Of a stretch of DNA of 15,295 nt, positions 6,607-11,886 are shown piece by piece. Below the pieces are notes generated by a model. It had not been told where the DNA came from. It saw nothing but the letters and a program-made list of their open reading frames with translations, and did not search any database. The translations under genes were made by a program, and so were the position numbers. How positions within the stretch are numbered: the stretch's first letter is position 1; the number at the start of each line of letters is the position of its first letter. Source of the DNA: Treponema sp. (GTDB lineage: Bacteria > Spirochaetota > Spirochaetia > Treponematales > Breznakiellaceae); contig JAIRMT010000058.1 of assembly GCA_031258505.1 (NCBI GenBank), positions 1 to 15,295 on the forward strand. Reading direction: 5' to 3'.

Positions 6607-6942
6607 ATAAGAATCCTAACGCGCCAATCTAAAGTTTAGCTGAAGCCCTGCCACTTTATCGAAACCGCCGAAACCACCCGGCTTTAAGCCTCAACCTGCC
6701 CCTCAGTTTTTCCCATGCCCGGCTGTTTGCCAGCCCGAATAAGGGCTTTCGCAGGAAGCGTGGCCAAGGCTGGCAAAAGGAGGTGGAGGTTTTGTGTGGG
6801 AATGAGCGTTCCCCAGCTACGCTGTGGCGCGGAATGACCTAGCAACATCGTAGCCCGAGCCGCCGTCAGGTGGCGTAAACAGACCTGTTATGCGCCGTTG
6901 TGTTGCTTTTGCCAACGGCATAACAATACATACAGCTTTAAT
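6607..6942. other. Intergenic stretch with inverted repeats, no gene recognised
   Basis: No convincing gene is present. A perfect 10-bp inverted repeat, TTTGCCAGCC (6726-6735) and GGCTGGCAAA (6768-6777), encloses two smaller stems (GCCC/GGGC and GCTT/AAGC), a cloverleaf-like layout. A small hairpin, GGGAA/TTCCC, follows near 6799. On the minus strand the 24 codons just before the adaptor gene end in LQLNFRLAR then TAG, like the end of an outer-membrane barrel or channel protein. An in-frame TGA lies just upstream of them, so this is at best a remnant. The promoter of the adaptor operon should be here, but I could not fix it. Confidence 0.4.
6886..6925. terminator. Long hairpin downstream of the DUF2442 gene
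   Basis: TGTTATG-CG-CCGTTG (6886-6900) pairs with CAACGGCATAACA (6913-6925): 13 base pairs with a 2-nt bulge and a 12-nt loop. It lies 18 bp after the minus-strand DUF2442 stop, so terminator or 3'-end stabiliser is the simplest reading. No U-run follows on the minus strand, which weakens intrinsic termination. Confidence 0.45.
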
Positions 6943-7218
6943 TCAATTTAACACACTCGCACAAATGCGGTTTTTCTGCCTAATTACTTGTTCATATAAA
7001 TATTCAGGGGCAAAATCAACCCCATTGTCCCAACATAATGTATGCCGTTCAATCTTTATTTTATCGAACATATTTTTATCAGCCAATTCCCTTATTATAC
7101 TTCGATGGTCTGTTGTGATCTTATTCTTAAAATCAATGATTCCACTAAGCCCATCATTAAATTCAATATAAATTTTATAGTCTTCGCGCAACTCTGCTTT
7201 AATTACCCAAAACAACAT
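6943..7218 (-). CDS. DUF2442 family protein
   Basis: Small protein of 91 aa. The N-terminal half (VIKAELREDYKIYIEFNDGLSGIIDFK) has the beta-rich 'response to its own level' look of DUF2442, where a hydrophobic-acidic strand pattern and GxxDF are typical; the WDNGVDFAPEYLYEQ ending fits too. In many bacteria DUF2442 proteins stand next to DUF4160 proteins, as here, and the pair is often discussed as a toxin-antitoxin-like module; the biochemical role is not settled. The ATG at 7218 follows a GAGG-TAGGA run that overlaps the stop of the upstream DUF4160 gene (7228-7230), so the two are tightly co-translated. The region is AT-rich compared with its surroundings, which suggests recent transfer. 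Confidence 0.75.
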   Translation of the reverse strand: MLFWVIKAELREDYKIYIEFNDGLSGIIDFKNKITTDHRSIIRELADKNMFDKIKIERHTLCWDNGVDFAPEYLYEQVIRQKNRICASVLN

Positions 7219-7227
7219 TTTCCTACC

Positions 7228-7488
7228 TCATGTTAAAGGTTCAATTTTAAAAAACTTGCCATCTCTTTGAACCATATCCCAATTTTTCAGCAATTCAGCT
7301 TTGTGCAAGTCAGCCCATTCCATTGCAAGTCCCAATACACGTGATGGCAAACTGCCCTTTAATACCGTTAAGTCGTTAATAGAAATTAACGCTTCATGCT
7401 CATTATACAAAACATGAAAATGCGGTGGATTATGGTCATCAAAATAGATCGATATAACCATACCCAAAAAGCGGCTTAATTCTGGCAT
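7228..7488 (-). CDS. DUF4160 family protein
   Basis: Small protein of 86 aa. It carries the family hallmark near the N-terminus, MPELSRFLGMVISIYFDDHN followed by PPHFHVLYNEHEA, with the conserved D-D/N-H-x-PPHFHV core, and ends in a region with W-x-x-x-H (MEWADLHKAELLKNWD). It is the first gene of a two-gene unit with DUF2442. The start at 7488 is set by the family's usual MPE-S-RF beginning. The GGAGGT upstream is 16 nt away, too far for a normal ribosome-binding site. A TATAAT ends only about 4 nt before the ATG, so a leaderless mRNA is possible. The gene is AT-rich relative to neighbours. Function is unproven; a toxin-antitoxin-like role is inference from gene pairing. Confidence 0.75.
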   Translation of the reverse strand: MPELSRFLGMVISIYFDDHNPPHFHVLYNEHEALISINDLTVLKGSLPSRVLGLAMEWADLHKAELLKNWDMVQRDGKFFKIEPLT

Positions 7489-7491
7489 ATT

Positions 7492-7523
7492 ATTATACTA
7501 TAGCACCTCCAATCTTTTGTCAA
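7492..7523 (-). promoter_or_regulatory. Candidate promoter of the DUF4160-DUF2442 pair
   Basis: On the minus strand TTGACA (complement of 7518-7523) and TATAAT (complement of 7492-7497) both match the sigma-70 consensus perfectly but are 20 bp apart. A 17-bp spacing gives the weaker TAGTAT. Using TATAAT would place the transcript start at or near the ATG at 7488. Confidence 0.5.
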
Positions 7524-7629
7524 GGGTCGTTTTACAAAATACAATGGCGTATACCTGACTGGTACGCGCTCGTATGCAGGCAAGGAGCTTCGCCCCTCGT
7601 AAAGCGCCGGGCGTCTCCTTGCATTATCC

Positions 7630-8190
7630 CTAAAACACCCTGTCCCCAAGCGCCCGCGTATGGCTTCTCTGCTGTCGGCAGAGAGGCTGCTACAGTCGGC
7701 AAATGCCCAGTTTCCAATGGCGGTAACGCTGTTAGGGATGGTGATGGTGGTCAGACTGATACAGTCCTCAAATGCCGACTCTCCAATGGCTATAACCGGA
7801 AGGCCGTCTATGATGGCAGGTACATTCACCACTGCGGCCACACGTTTGTACTTTGTAATCGTAATGCCGCTGCCGCTATTGTCAAGAGACAGGTCAAAAT
7901 GGCTGGCGGGCGTCCAGTCGGCGGACGGCTGCTGGGGTGCGGCAGGCGTGTTCGCGGCAAAGGCGGCGGTTACAGGCGCGGCAGAAGCAGCAGGCGCGGC
8001 GGGAATGGCGGTGGTTACGGGCGCGGCAGGGGAGCGAGGACAGGTCCGCCGCTTAAGTCCCTCATACGGCGGCTGTTGGCAATGTCGCGGTTAAACTGGC
8101 CCTGTATCTCAGCGATTTCCACAATGTTCTGTTAGACCCTCTGCTGCAAAATCACCGCTTCCGCCAAAGGGGAGTAAGTGTCTAAGCCAT
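7630..8190 (-). pseudogene. Decayed BspA-like leucine-rich-repeat (LRR_5) surface protein
   Basis: Minus-strand translation gives three parts. First, SPLAEAVILQQRV-stop-QNIVEIAEI, then QFNRDIANSRRMRDLSGGPV. Second, an Ala/Pro-rich linker (VTTAIPAAPAASAAP). Third, an LRR_5 domain: GSGITITKY, VPAIIDGLPVIAIGESAFED, then LTTITIPNSVTAIGNWAFAD. Three lesions are visible: a TAA at 8132-8134 where a sense codon (perhaps Tyr) is expected; a frameshift near 8029-8034 in a C-run (minus strand); and a frameshift near 7645-7650, after which the natural ending GDRVF-stop appears in another frame (stop at 7630-7632). This ending is, from memory, typical of Treponema LRR proteins. The 5' end runs into the hairpin array with no start codon. 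Such proteins are usually secreted or surface-exposed adhesin-like proteins. Confidence 0.65.
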
Positions 8191-8372
8191 CCCTTAGAGT
8201 CGCTCTAAGCCATCCCTTAGAGCTGCTCTAAGCCATCCCTTAGAGCGACTCTAAGCCATCCCTTAGAGCTGCTCTAAGCCATCCCTTAGAGATACTCTAA
8301 GCCATCCCTTAGAGATACTCTAAGCCATCCCTTAGAGCTGCTCTAAGCCATCCCTTAGAGCGACTCTAAGCC
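8180..8372. repeat. Tandem array of 23-bp hairpin units (8 complete plus a partial)
   Basis: The unit is CTCTAAGCCATCCCTTAGAG (20 bp) plus a 3-nt spacer. The 20-mer is a perfect hairpin: 7-bp stem CTCTAAG/CTTAGAG and loop CCATCC. Units start at 8180, 8203, 8226, 8249, 8272, 8295, 8318 and 8341, with a half unit at 8364-8372. The 20-mer is invariant except the first base of unit 1 (G). The spacers vary: TCG, CTG, CGA, CTG, ATA, ATA, CTG, CGA. Because 23 is not a multiple of 3 and every frame meets stops, the array cannot code as it stands. There are no long variable spacers, so it is not CRISPR. A second array ends at the window start. Confidence 0.95.
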
Positions 8373-8451
8373 GCGTGTTTGACACCGCATTGTTGCCACA
8401 GCGCCCACGAATCGGCTGAGTTTCTATGCGTTTATCCTGTCCCTCGCGCAT
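8332..8451 (-). pseudogene. Short frame leading into the hairpin array (MREGQDKRIET...)
   Basis: From an ATG at 8451 on the minus strand, 39 codons run through MREGQDKRIET and end with LRDGLEQL at a TAA (8332-8334) inside the array. DKRIE is also read after an ATG at the other array (frame at 1-97). The frame next to the LRR pseudogene on the far side of the array reads LRDGLDTYSPLAEAV, so LRDGL occurs on both sides. This suggests one ancestral gene with the array in its middle, now broken. No ribosome-binding site is seen. Low confidence that it is expressed. Confidence 0.3.
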
Positions 8452-8559
8452 ATCGGCACAGAGAACAAGTTTCGACATGAAAGAAGTATGTGGGTCTGGA
8501 TTTTCATTTGCTTCGGCTGAGGATAAGACGGCGCAGCGGCAAGAAATATGTTGAAAAGC
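8373..8559. other. Array flank and gene-poor stretch before hsp20
   Basis: This holds the conserved array flank (CGGCTGAG and the 19-mer TTCTATGCGTTTATCCTGT, 8413-8440), matching the copy at 31-56. Apart from the short minus-strand frame that crosses it, I see no gene or RNA from 8452 to 8559. Confidence 0.5.
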
Positions 8560-8591
8560 TCTTTACATCTAGGTAAAGATACAAGTATATT
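8560..8591 (+). promoter_or_regulatory. hsp20 promoter overlapped by a palindromic operator
   Basis: TTTACA (8562-8567) and TATATT (8586-8591), 18 bp apart, form a plausible housekeeping promoter. A perfect inverted repeat, TCTTTAC-ATCTAG-GTAAAGA (8560-8579), covers the -35 element, an arrangement typical of a repressor operator. It is not the CIRCE element (TTAGCACTC/GAGTGCTAA) bound by HrcA. The regulator is unknown. Confidence 0.55.
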
Positions 8592-8670
8592 TGGATAAGC
8601 CGCTCGTATGAGGGTTAATTTTACCGGGCATTATGGCCGGTATCGCGCTGTTACGCGCAAAGGAGCTTTT

Positions 8671-9225
8671 ATGAAAGGCGCTCGACCTTACATGGATTTG
8701 GGTACACTCTTTGATGAGATCTTTGAGGCTACCCAAGATTTAAGTGACGAATTCCGTCGCAACTTCGATTTTCGCCCCGGAGGGCATTTTCGCGCCAAAG
8801 GGCCGTTTGGCGGCGAAAAGGAACCGTTTGGGGAGCATGTTGACTACTATCCTAACTACTCCTACCCGCCCATGAATGCGTACATGACCAGAGATCGCAG
8901 TCTCATCTTTGAGTTCGCCCTTGCCGGCTTTGACGAAAAGGACATAAACCTTTCGTTCCAGGGCGACTACATGGTCTTTTCTGCCAAGCTGGGCGAGGAT
9001 CAGAACACCGATCAGGATAACGAGGAAAATGTTCGCTACTTCAAGCGCCGGCTGAAGATGAAGGACATCGAGAAGCAGAAGTACTTCGCGCCGCTGGACA
9101 AGTATGCGCAGGAGCAGGTCAAGGCAGTCTTCAAAAATGGTATCCTCAAGGTAACGATACCGCCTAAAGAAGAGCCGGATCAGAACGACGGCATCAAGAT
9201 CGAGATCATCAGGGACGACGAATAG
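8671..9225 (+). CDS. Small heat-shock protein (Hsp20/alpha-crystallin family)
   Basis: ATP-independent holdase chaperone that binds unfolding cytoplasmic proteins. The start at 8671 is preferred over the ATG at 8608 because AAAGGAG (8659-8665) is 5 bp before it, giving 184 aa. An N-terminal arm of about 65 residues, rich in Phe, Gly and Arg, precedes the alpha-crystallin domain (about 68-165), which opens with YMTRDRSLIFEFALAGFDEKD and closes with the signature VKAVFKNGILKVTIPP (A-x-x-x-NG-x-L-x-V-x-x-P). A short acidic tail (KEEPDQNDG...) follows. It has its own promoter with an overlapping palindrome and is closed by a strong terminator, so it is probably a single-gene unit under stress control. 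The domain has the Asp-rich insertion (EDQNTDQDNEEN) between strands, longer than in many relatives. Confidence 0.92.
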   Translation: MKGARPYMDLGTLFDEIFEATQDLSDEFRRNFDFRPGGHFRAKGPFGGEKEPFGEHVDYYPNYSYPPMNAYMTRDRSLIFEFALAGFDEKDINLSFQGDYMVFSAKLGEDQNTDQDNEENVRYFKRRLKMKDIEKQKYFAPLDKYAQEQVKAVFKNGILKVTIPPKEEPDQNDGIKIEIIRDDE

Positions 9226-9248
9226 CGTCTCTATGTAGCGTTTCTGCA

Positions 9249-9280
9249 AAGCGGCCTTTCCCATAAAGGTCGCTTTTTAT
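9249..9280 (+). terminator. Intrinsic terminator of hsp20
   Basis: An 11-bp stem, AAGCGGCCTTT / AAAGGTCGCTT (one G-U pair), with loop CCCAT, runs into a T-run (9274-9278). It lies 23 bp after the hsp20 stop and 11 bp before the hprK start. Confidence 0.9.
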
Positions 9281-9291
9281 ATGATAGGGCT

Positions 9292-10281
9292 ATGAATGGG
9301 AAACGTTTTACTGTATTAGACCTCATCAATATAGACCTGAACAATTATAATGCGCTTAACCTCCGCTGTCTTGGCGGACGCAAGGGGCTTGGCCGAGAAA
9401 TCCGCGTTGTGGACCTGAACCGACCGGGGCTGACGCTGTCTGGTTTCTTCGATTCCTTTGCTTTTGAGCGGGTACAGCTCTTTGGTAAGGGAGAATCGCG
9501 TTACCTTGAAAAGCTGGCGGCGGCGGGTAACCTTGAGTCGATTGAGCGGCTATTCACCTACCCTATTCCCTGCTGTATCTTTTCCCACGGACTGTTACCA
9601 GAACGCAAGTTTTTCGAGATGGCGGAAAAGGCTCAGTGTCCTGTACTGCAAACTGAACTCAGCTCAACAGAAATCCATGTGCGGCTCATGCGGGTACTCT
9701 CCGATATATTCGCGCCGACGCAGGACATACACGGTAATCTGGTGGAAGTGTATGGCTTGGGCATACTGGTAATCGGGGATTCAGGAGTAGGGAAGAGTGA
9801 AACCGCCCTGGAACTCATCAAGCGCGGACACCGGCTGGTCGCTGACGATGTGGTAAACATACACTGCGTCAATGGGAACAGCCTCTTAGGTTCAGGAGCG
9901 AACAAGATCGTTGGTCATCACATGGAGATACGGGGCATTGGCATCATCAACGTTACGCACCTCTTTGGCGTTGGCGCGATCCGTGAGCGCAAGCAGATAC
10001 AACTCGTTGCTAACCTTGAGGAATGGGACGCGAAGAAGAACTACGACCGCTTTGGCGAGGACGAGCAGTACATGGAACTGCTGGGAGTCAATATTCCCAA
10101 AGTGGATATTCCCGTACGACCTGGCAGAAACGTACCTGTCATCATAGAAACCGCAGCCATGAATGAGCGTCTCAAGCAGATGGGGTATAACGCAGCGAAA
10201 GAATTCAACCAAAACATTCTCAAGTGGATAGAAAGCGATCCCGTACGTTCAGTATACTTTGGAAATGAAGATATCATTTAG
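9292..10281 (+). CDS. hprK: HPr kinase/phosphorylase
   Basis: Bifunctional enzyme that phosphorylates HPr on Ser46 and removes the phosphate, linking carbon state to regulation. The 329-aa protein has the usual two parts: an N-terminal HprK_N domain (about 5-135) and a C-terminal kinase domain with DIHGNLVEVYG (145-155), the Walker A loop GDSGVGKS (162-169), the acidic pair D185-D186, the family signature EIRGIGIINVTHLFG (212-226) and the late PVRPGRNVPVIIE (275-286). All are intact. Translation starts at ATG 9292 after only a weak AGGG; the terminator of hsp20 ends 11 bp earlier, so the gene needs read-through or a start site very close to its ATG (TATGAT at 9279-9284 is a candidate -10). 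Its substrate gene ptsH follows after 57 bp. In spirochaetes this pair is thought to be mainly regulatory. Confidence 0.95.
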   Translation: MNGKRFTVLDLINIDLNNYNALNLRCLGGRKGLGREIRVVDLNRPGLTLSGFFDSFAFERVQLFGKGESRYLEKLAAAGNLESIERLFTYPIPCCIFSHGLLPERKFFEMAEKAQCPVLQTELSSTEIHVRLMRVLSDIFAPTQDIHGNLVEVYGLGILVIGDSGVGKSETALELIKRGHRLVADDVVNIHCVNGNSLLGSGANKIVGHHMEIRGIGIINVTHLFGVGAIRERKQIQLVANLEEWDAKKNYDRFGEDEQYMELLGVNIPKVDIPVRPGRNVPVIIETAAMNERLKQMGYNAAKEFNQNILKWIESDPVRSVYFGNEDII

Positions 10282-10338
10282 GCTATGTTCAATATGGCCG
10301 GTTCTATAGAAAAATAATTTCATAAAAGGAAGTCTAAG

Positions 10339-10605
10339 ATGATAGAAAAAGTTATAACGGTATCCAATCGCGCGGGCATTCACGCCCGTCCTGCCGCCAT
10401 GCTAGTACGCGCTGTAAATGCGTTTGCCTGTACCATTCACCTTACACGGGGTACCTACACAGTCAACGCGAAATCCATTATGAGCGTTATCACGTTAGGC
10501 GCGTCCTATGGTACACAGATCACGATTAAGGCTGATGGCGCTGATGAACAGGACGCGGTTGACACTATAGTCCAGCTTTTTGAGTCAAAATTTGAGGAAG
10601 ATTAG
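10339..10605 (+). CDS. ptsH: Phosphocarrier protein HPr
   Basis: Small (88 aa) phosphocarrier of the phosphotransferase system and substrate of HPr kinase. Both modification sites are present: H15 in GIHARPAAML, the enzyme I site, and S46 in NAKSIMSVITLGA, the HprK site. Keeping both shows that catalytic and regulatory functions may both survive. AAAAGGA (10324-10330) lies 8 bp before the ATG. It follows hprK directly, so enzyme and substrate are probably co-transcribed. Enzyme I and sugar-specific EII genes are not in the window. The C-terminus ends in an acidic helix (ESKFEED), usual for the family. Confidence 0.96.
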   Translation: MIEKVITVSNRAGIHARPAAMLVRAVNAFACTIHLTRGTYTVNAKSIMSVITLGASYGTQITIKADGADEQDAVDTIVQLFESKFEED

Positions 10606-10620
10606 AGTTCATACCCGCGT

Positions 10621-10657
10621 AAAACTATCGGCGGCTCGGACAGACGAGTTTTATTTT
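10621..10657 (+). terminator. Possible weak terminator after ptsH
   Basis: CTCG (10635-10638) and CGAG (10645-10648) form a short stem followed by TTTTATTTT (10649-10657); an alternative outer pairing is AAAACT (10621-10626) with AGTTTT (10647-10652). The stem is short, so termination would be partial. Confidence 0.35.
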
Positions 10658-10660
10658 AAC

Positions 10661-10723
10661 AGGAGGTCTGCCTAACGGCAGAGGGCGTTTCATCCCAACG
10701 CTAAAGCATTGGGCTTCCACGCC
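10661..10723 (+). promoter_or_regulatory. Structured leader before trxB, like an IS200/IS605 right end
   Basis: AGGAGG (10661-10666), a perfect ribosome-binding sequence, lies 67 bp before the trxB ATG. Between them are a perfect hairpin, TCTGCC-TAAC-GGCAGA (10667-10682), and a second structure in which GGCG (10684-10687) pairs with CGCC (10720-10723) around CCCAACGC-TAAA-GCATTGGG (10694-10713, one mismatch). The second part resembles, from memory, the right-end hairpin of IS200/IS605 elements (CATCCC...CTAAAG...GGGCTT...CGCC). It may be a relic of such an element inserted between the ribosome-binding site and the gene. It could equally be a native cis-acting RNA. Confidence 0.45.
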
Positions 10724-10733
10724 GTGATTATCT

Positions 10734-11672
10734 ATGACAAACTACGATGCTGATTTACTCATTCTTGGCGCTGGTCCCGCTGGCCTGAGTGCCGCACAGT
10801 ATGGCGCGCGCGCTGCTCTGCGTGTACTGGTGCTTGAACAACTTGCCCCGGGCGGCCAGGCGCTGCTCATCGACACCCTTGAGAACTACCCTGGACTCAT
10901 CCCCGCCCGTTCCGGCTTTGACCTTGCCGACGCCATGCGCCAGCAGGCGGAAGACTTTGGCGCGCGCTTCATCACCGCCGCTGCTGTCTCTGTTAGCGCC
11001 GCTGACGTCAGACACCCAGTTCCTTTCACGGTAACGCTTGATGATGGTAAGAAACTCACCGCGCCGGCAGTGCTTATCGCCACTGGCGCGAGACACCGTT
11101 TGCTGGAGATCCCCGGCGAGCGTGAACTTGCGGGTATGGGCGTGTCGTACTGCGCCACCTGCGACGGCCCCTTTTTCAAGGGCAAAAAAATCTTCGTAGT
11201 AGGCGGCGGCGACGCGGCGTGCGATGAGGCGCGGTATCTCGCCCGCCTATCGCCCCACATCGTTCTCATCCACCGCCGCGCTGAGTTTCGGGCGCAAAAG
11301 GCGCTGGCCGCGCGGGTGATGAATGACCCCCGCATTGAGGTTCGCCTTAATACCCGTATGCTGAAAATACGCGGCAGCGACAAGGTTTCATCGGTAGTGC
11401 TTGAAACCAACGACGTAACCCATGAGGAGCCGGCGGACGCGGTTTTCATTTTCGCTGGCAGTGTCCCCCAGCTTCCAGACTTGCCGCCATTGCTGACAAG
11501 CAATGCCCATGGCTACATCATCACGAACCAGTCGATGGAAGCCTCTATTCCAGGCATATTTGCCGCTGGCGATGTCCGCGCCACGCCATTCCGCCAGGTG
11601 GTGGTTGCGGCGGCGGAAGGCGCAATAGCGGCGCATAGCGCAGCTGCGTATATTGATGAACTGGAACGATAA
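10734..11672 (+). CDS. trxB: Thioredoxin reductase (NADPH, FAD)
   Basis: Cytoplasmic flavoenzyme that passes electrons from NADPH through FAD and a redox-active disulfide to thioredoxin. The 312-aa protein has the usual order: FAD-binding GAGPAGLSAA (12-21), ENYPG, the ATG motif in LIATGARHR, the active-site disulfide C140-A-T-C143-D in YCATCDGPF, the NADPH-binding GGGDAACDEA (157-166) with HRRAEFRAQK (180-189), and the C-terminal GIFAAGDVRATPFRQVVVAAAEGA that closes the FAD site. All are intact and the length is typical. No ribosome-binding site stands at normal distance from the ATG at 10734; the nearest good one, at 10661-10666, is separated by a structured segment. A start elsewhere is unlikely because the N-terminus fits the family. 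Confidence 0.95.
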   Translation: MTNYDADLLILGAGPAGLSAAQYGARAALRVLVLEQLAPGGQALLIDTLENYPGLIPARSGFDLADAMRQQAEDFGARFITAAAVSVSAADVRHPVPFTVTLDDGKKLTAPAVLIATGARHRLLEIPGERELAGMGVSYCATCDGPFFKGKKIFVVGGGDAACDEARYLARLSPHIVLIHRRAEFRAQKALAARVMNDPRIEVRLNTRMLKIRGSDKVSSVVLETNDVTHEEPADAVFIFAGSVPQLPDLPPLLTSNAHGYIITNQSMEASIPGIFAAGDVRATPFRQVVVAAAEGAIAAHSAAAYIDELER

Positions 11673-11689
11673 ACATGGGCCTGTTCCAG
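11661..11689 (+). terminator. Hairpin across the end of trxB
   Basis: CTGGAAC (11661-11667) and GTTCCAG (11683-11689) form a perfect 7-bp stem with a 15-nt loop that includes the trxB stop codon. No U-run follows, so it may stabilise the 3' end or aid termination weakly. Confidence 0.35.
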
Positions 11690-11782
11690 TATTCGGGAAG
11701 CCCGATGCCCTTCAAAACGTCCCGCCTGGGTAGGATTCGCCCCCGGCCTCACCGTCTCTCCCATAGTCCCCGTAACCGGGTA

Positions 11783-11846
11783 ATTCCTCGGTACGTGGCA
11801 GTGAGACTTCTCATTCCTAGAGAAATGGGGTGTAATTCCTAGGAGG
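11783..11846. repeat. Three short direct repeats around ATTCCT in the trxB-GH3 gap
   Basis: ATTCCT-C/A-G occurs at 11783, 11813 and 11835 (spacings 30 and 22); the last lies in GTAATTCCTAGGAGGATTAC, an imperfect palindrome with a CCTAGG centre. This could be a regulator-binding region for the downstream GH3 gene. Otherwise the 214-bp gap holds nothing I recognise. Confidence 0.3.
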
Positions 11847-11886
11847 ATTACACTGGAACATAAAATATGTATGAGGTAACAAAAAA

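Noticed and set aside
6886..6925. Integron attC site next to the DUF4160/DUF2442 pair
   Set aside because: GTTATGC comes before GCATAAC, the reverse of the RYYYAAC...GTTRRRY order of an attC, and no partner core site was found on either side. A plain hairpin explains it.
7476..7629. C-terminal extension of the LRR protein into the DUF4160 start
   Set aside because: These codons appear only after a frameshift; the natural ending GDRVF-stop lies at 7630 in the other frame.
7660..8135. Plus-strand Gly/Ala/Arg-rich reading frames opposite the LRR gene
   Set aside because: They mirror the Ala/Pro-rich linker on the minus strand; low complexity and no start signals.
8180..8372. CRISPR array
   Set aside because: The spacers are only 3 nt and recur; there is no cas gene and no leader. 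It is a tandem hairpin repeat.
8560..8579. CIRCE element for HrcA
   Set aside because: The palindrome does not match TTAGCACTC-N9-GAGTGCTAA.
8608..8670. Upstream ATG as the hsp20 start
   Set aside because: No ribosome-binding site precedes it, while AAAGGAG sits 5 bp before the ATG at 8671.
11513..11764. Minus-strand frame beginning MGETVRPGANPTQAGR
   Set aside because: It runs into the antisense strand of trxB and has no ribosome-binding site or known domain.
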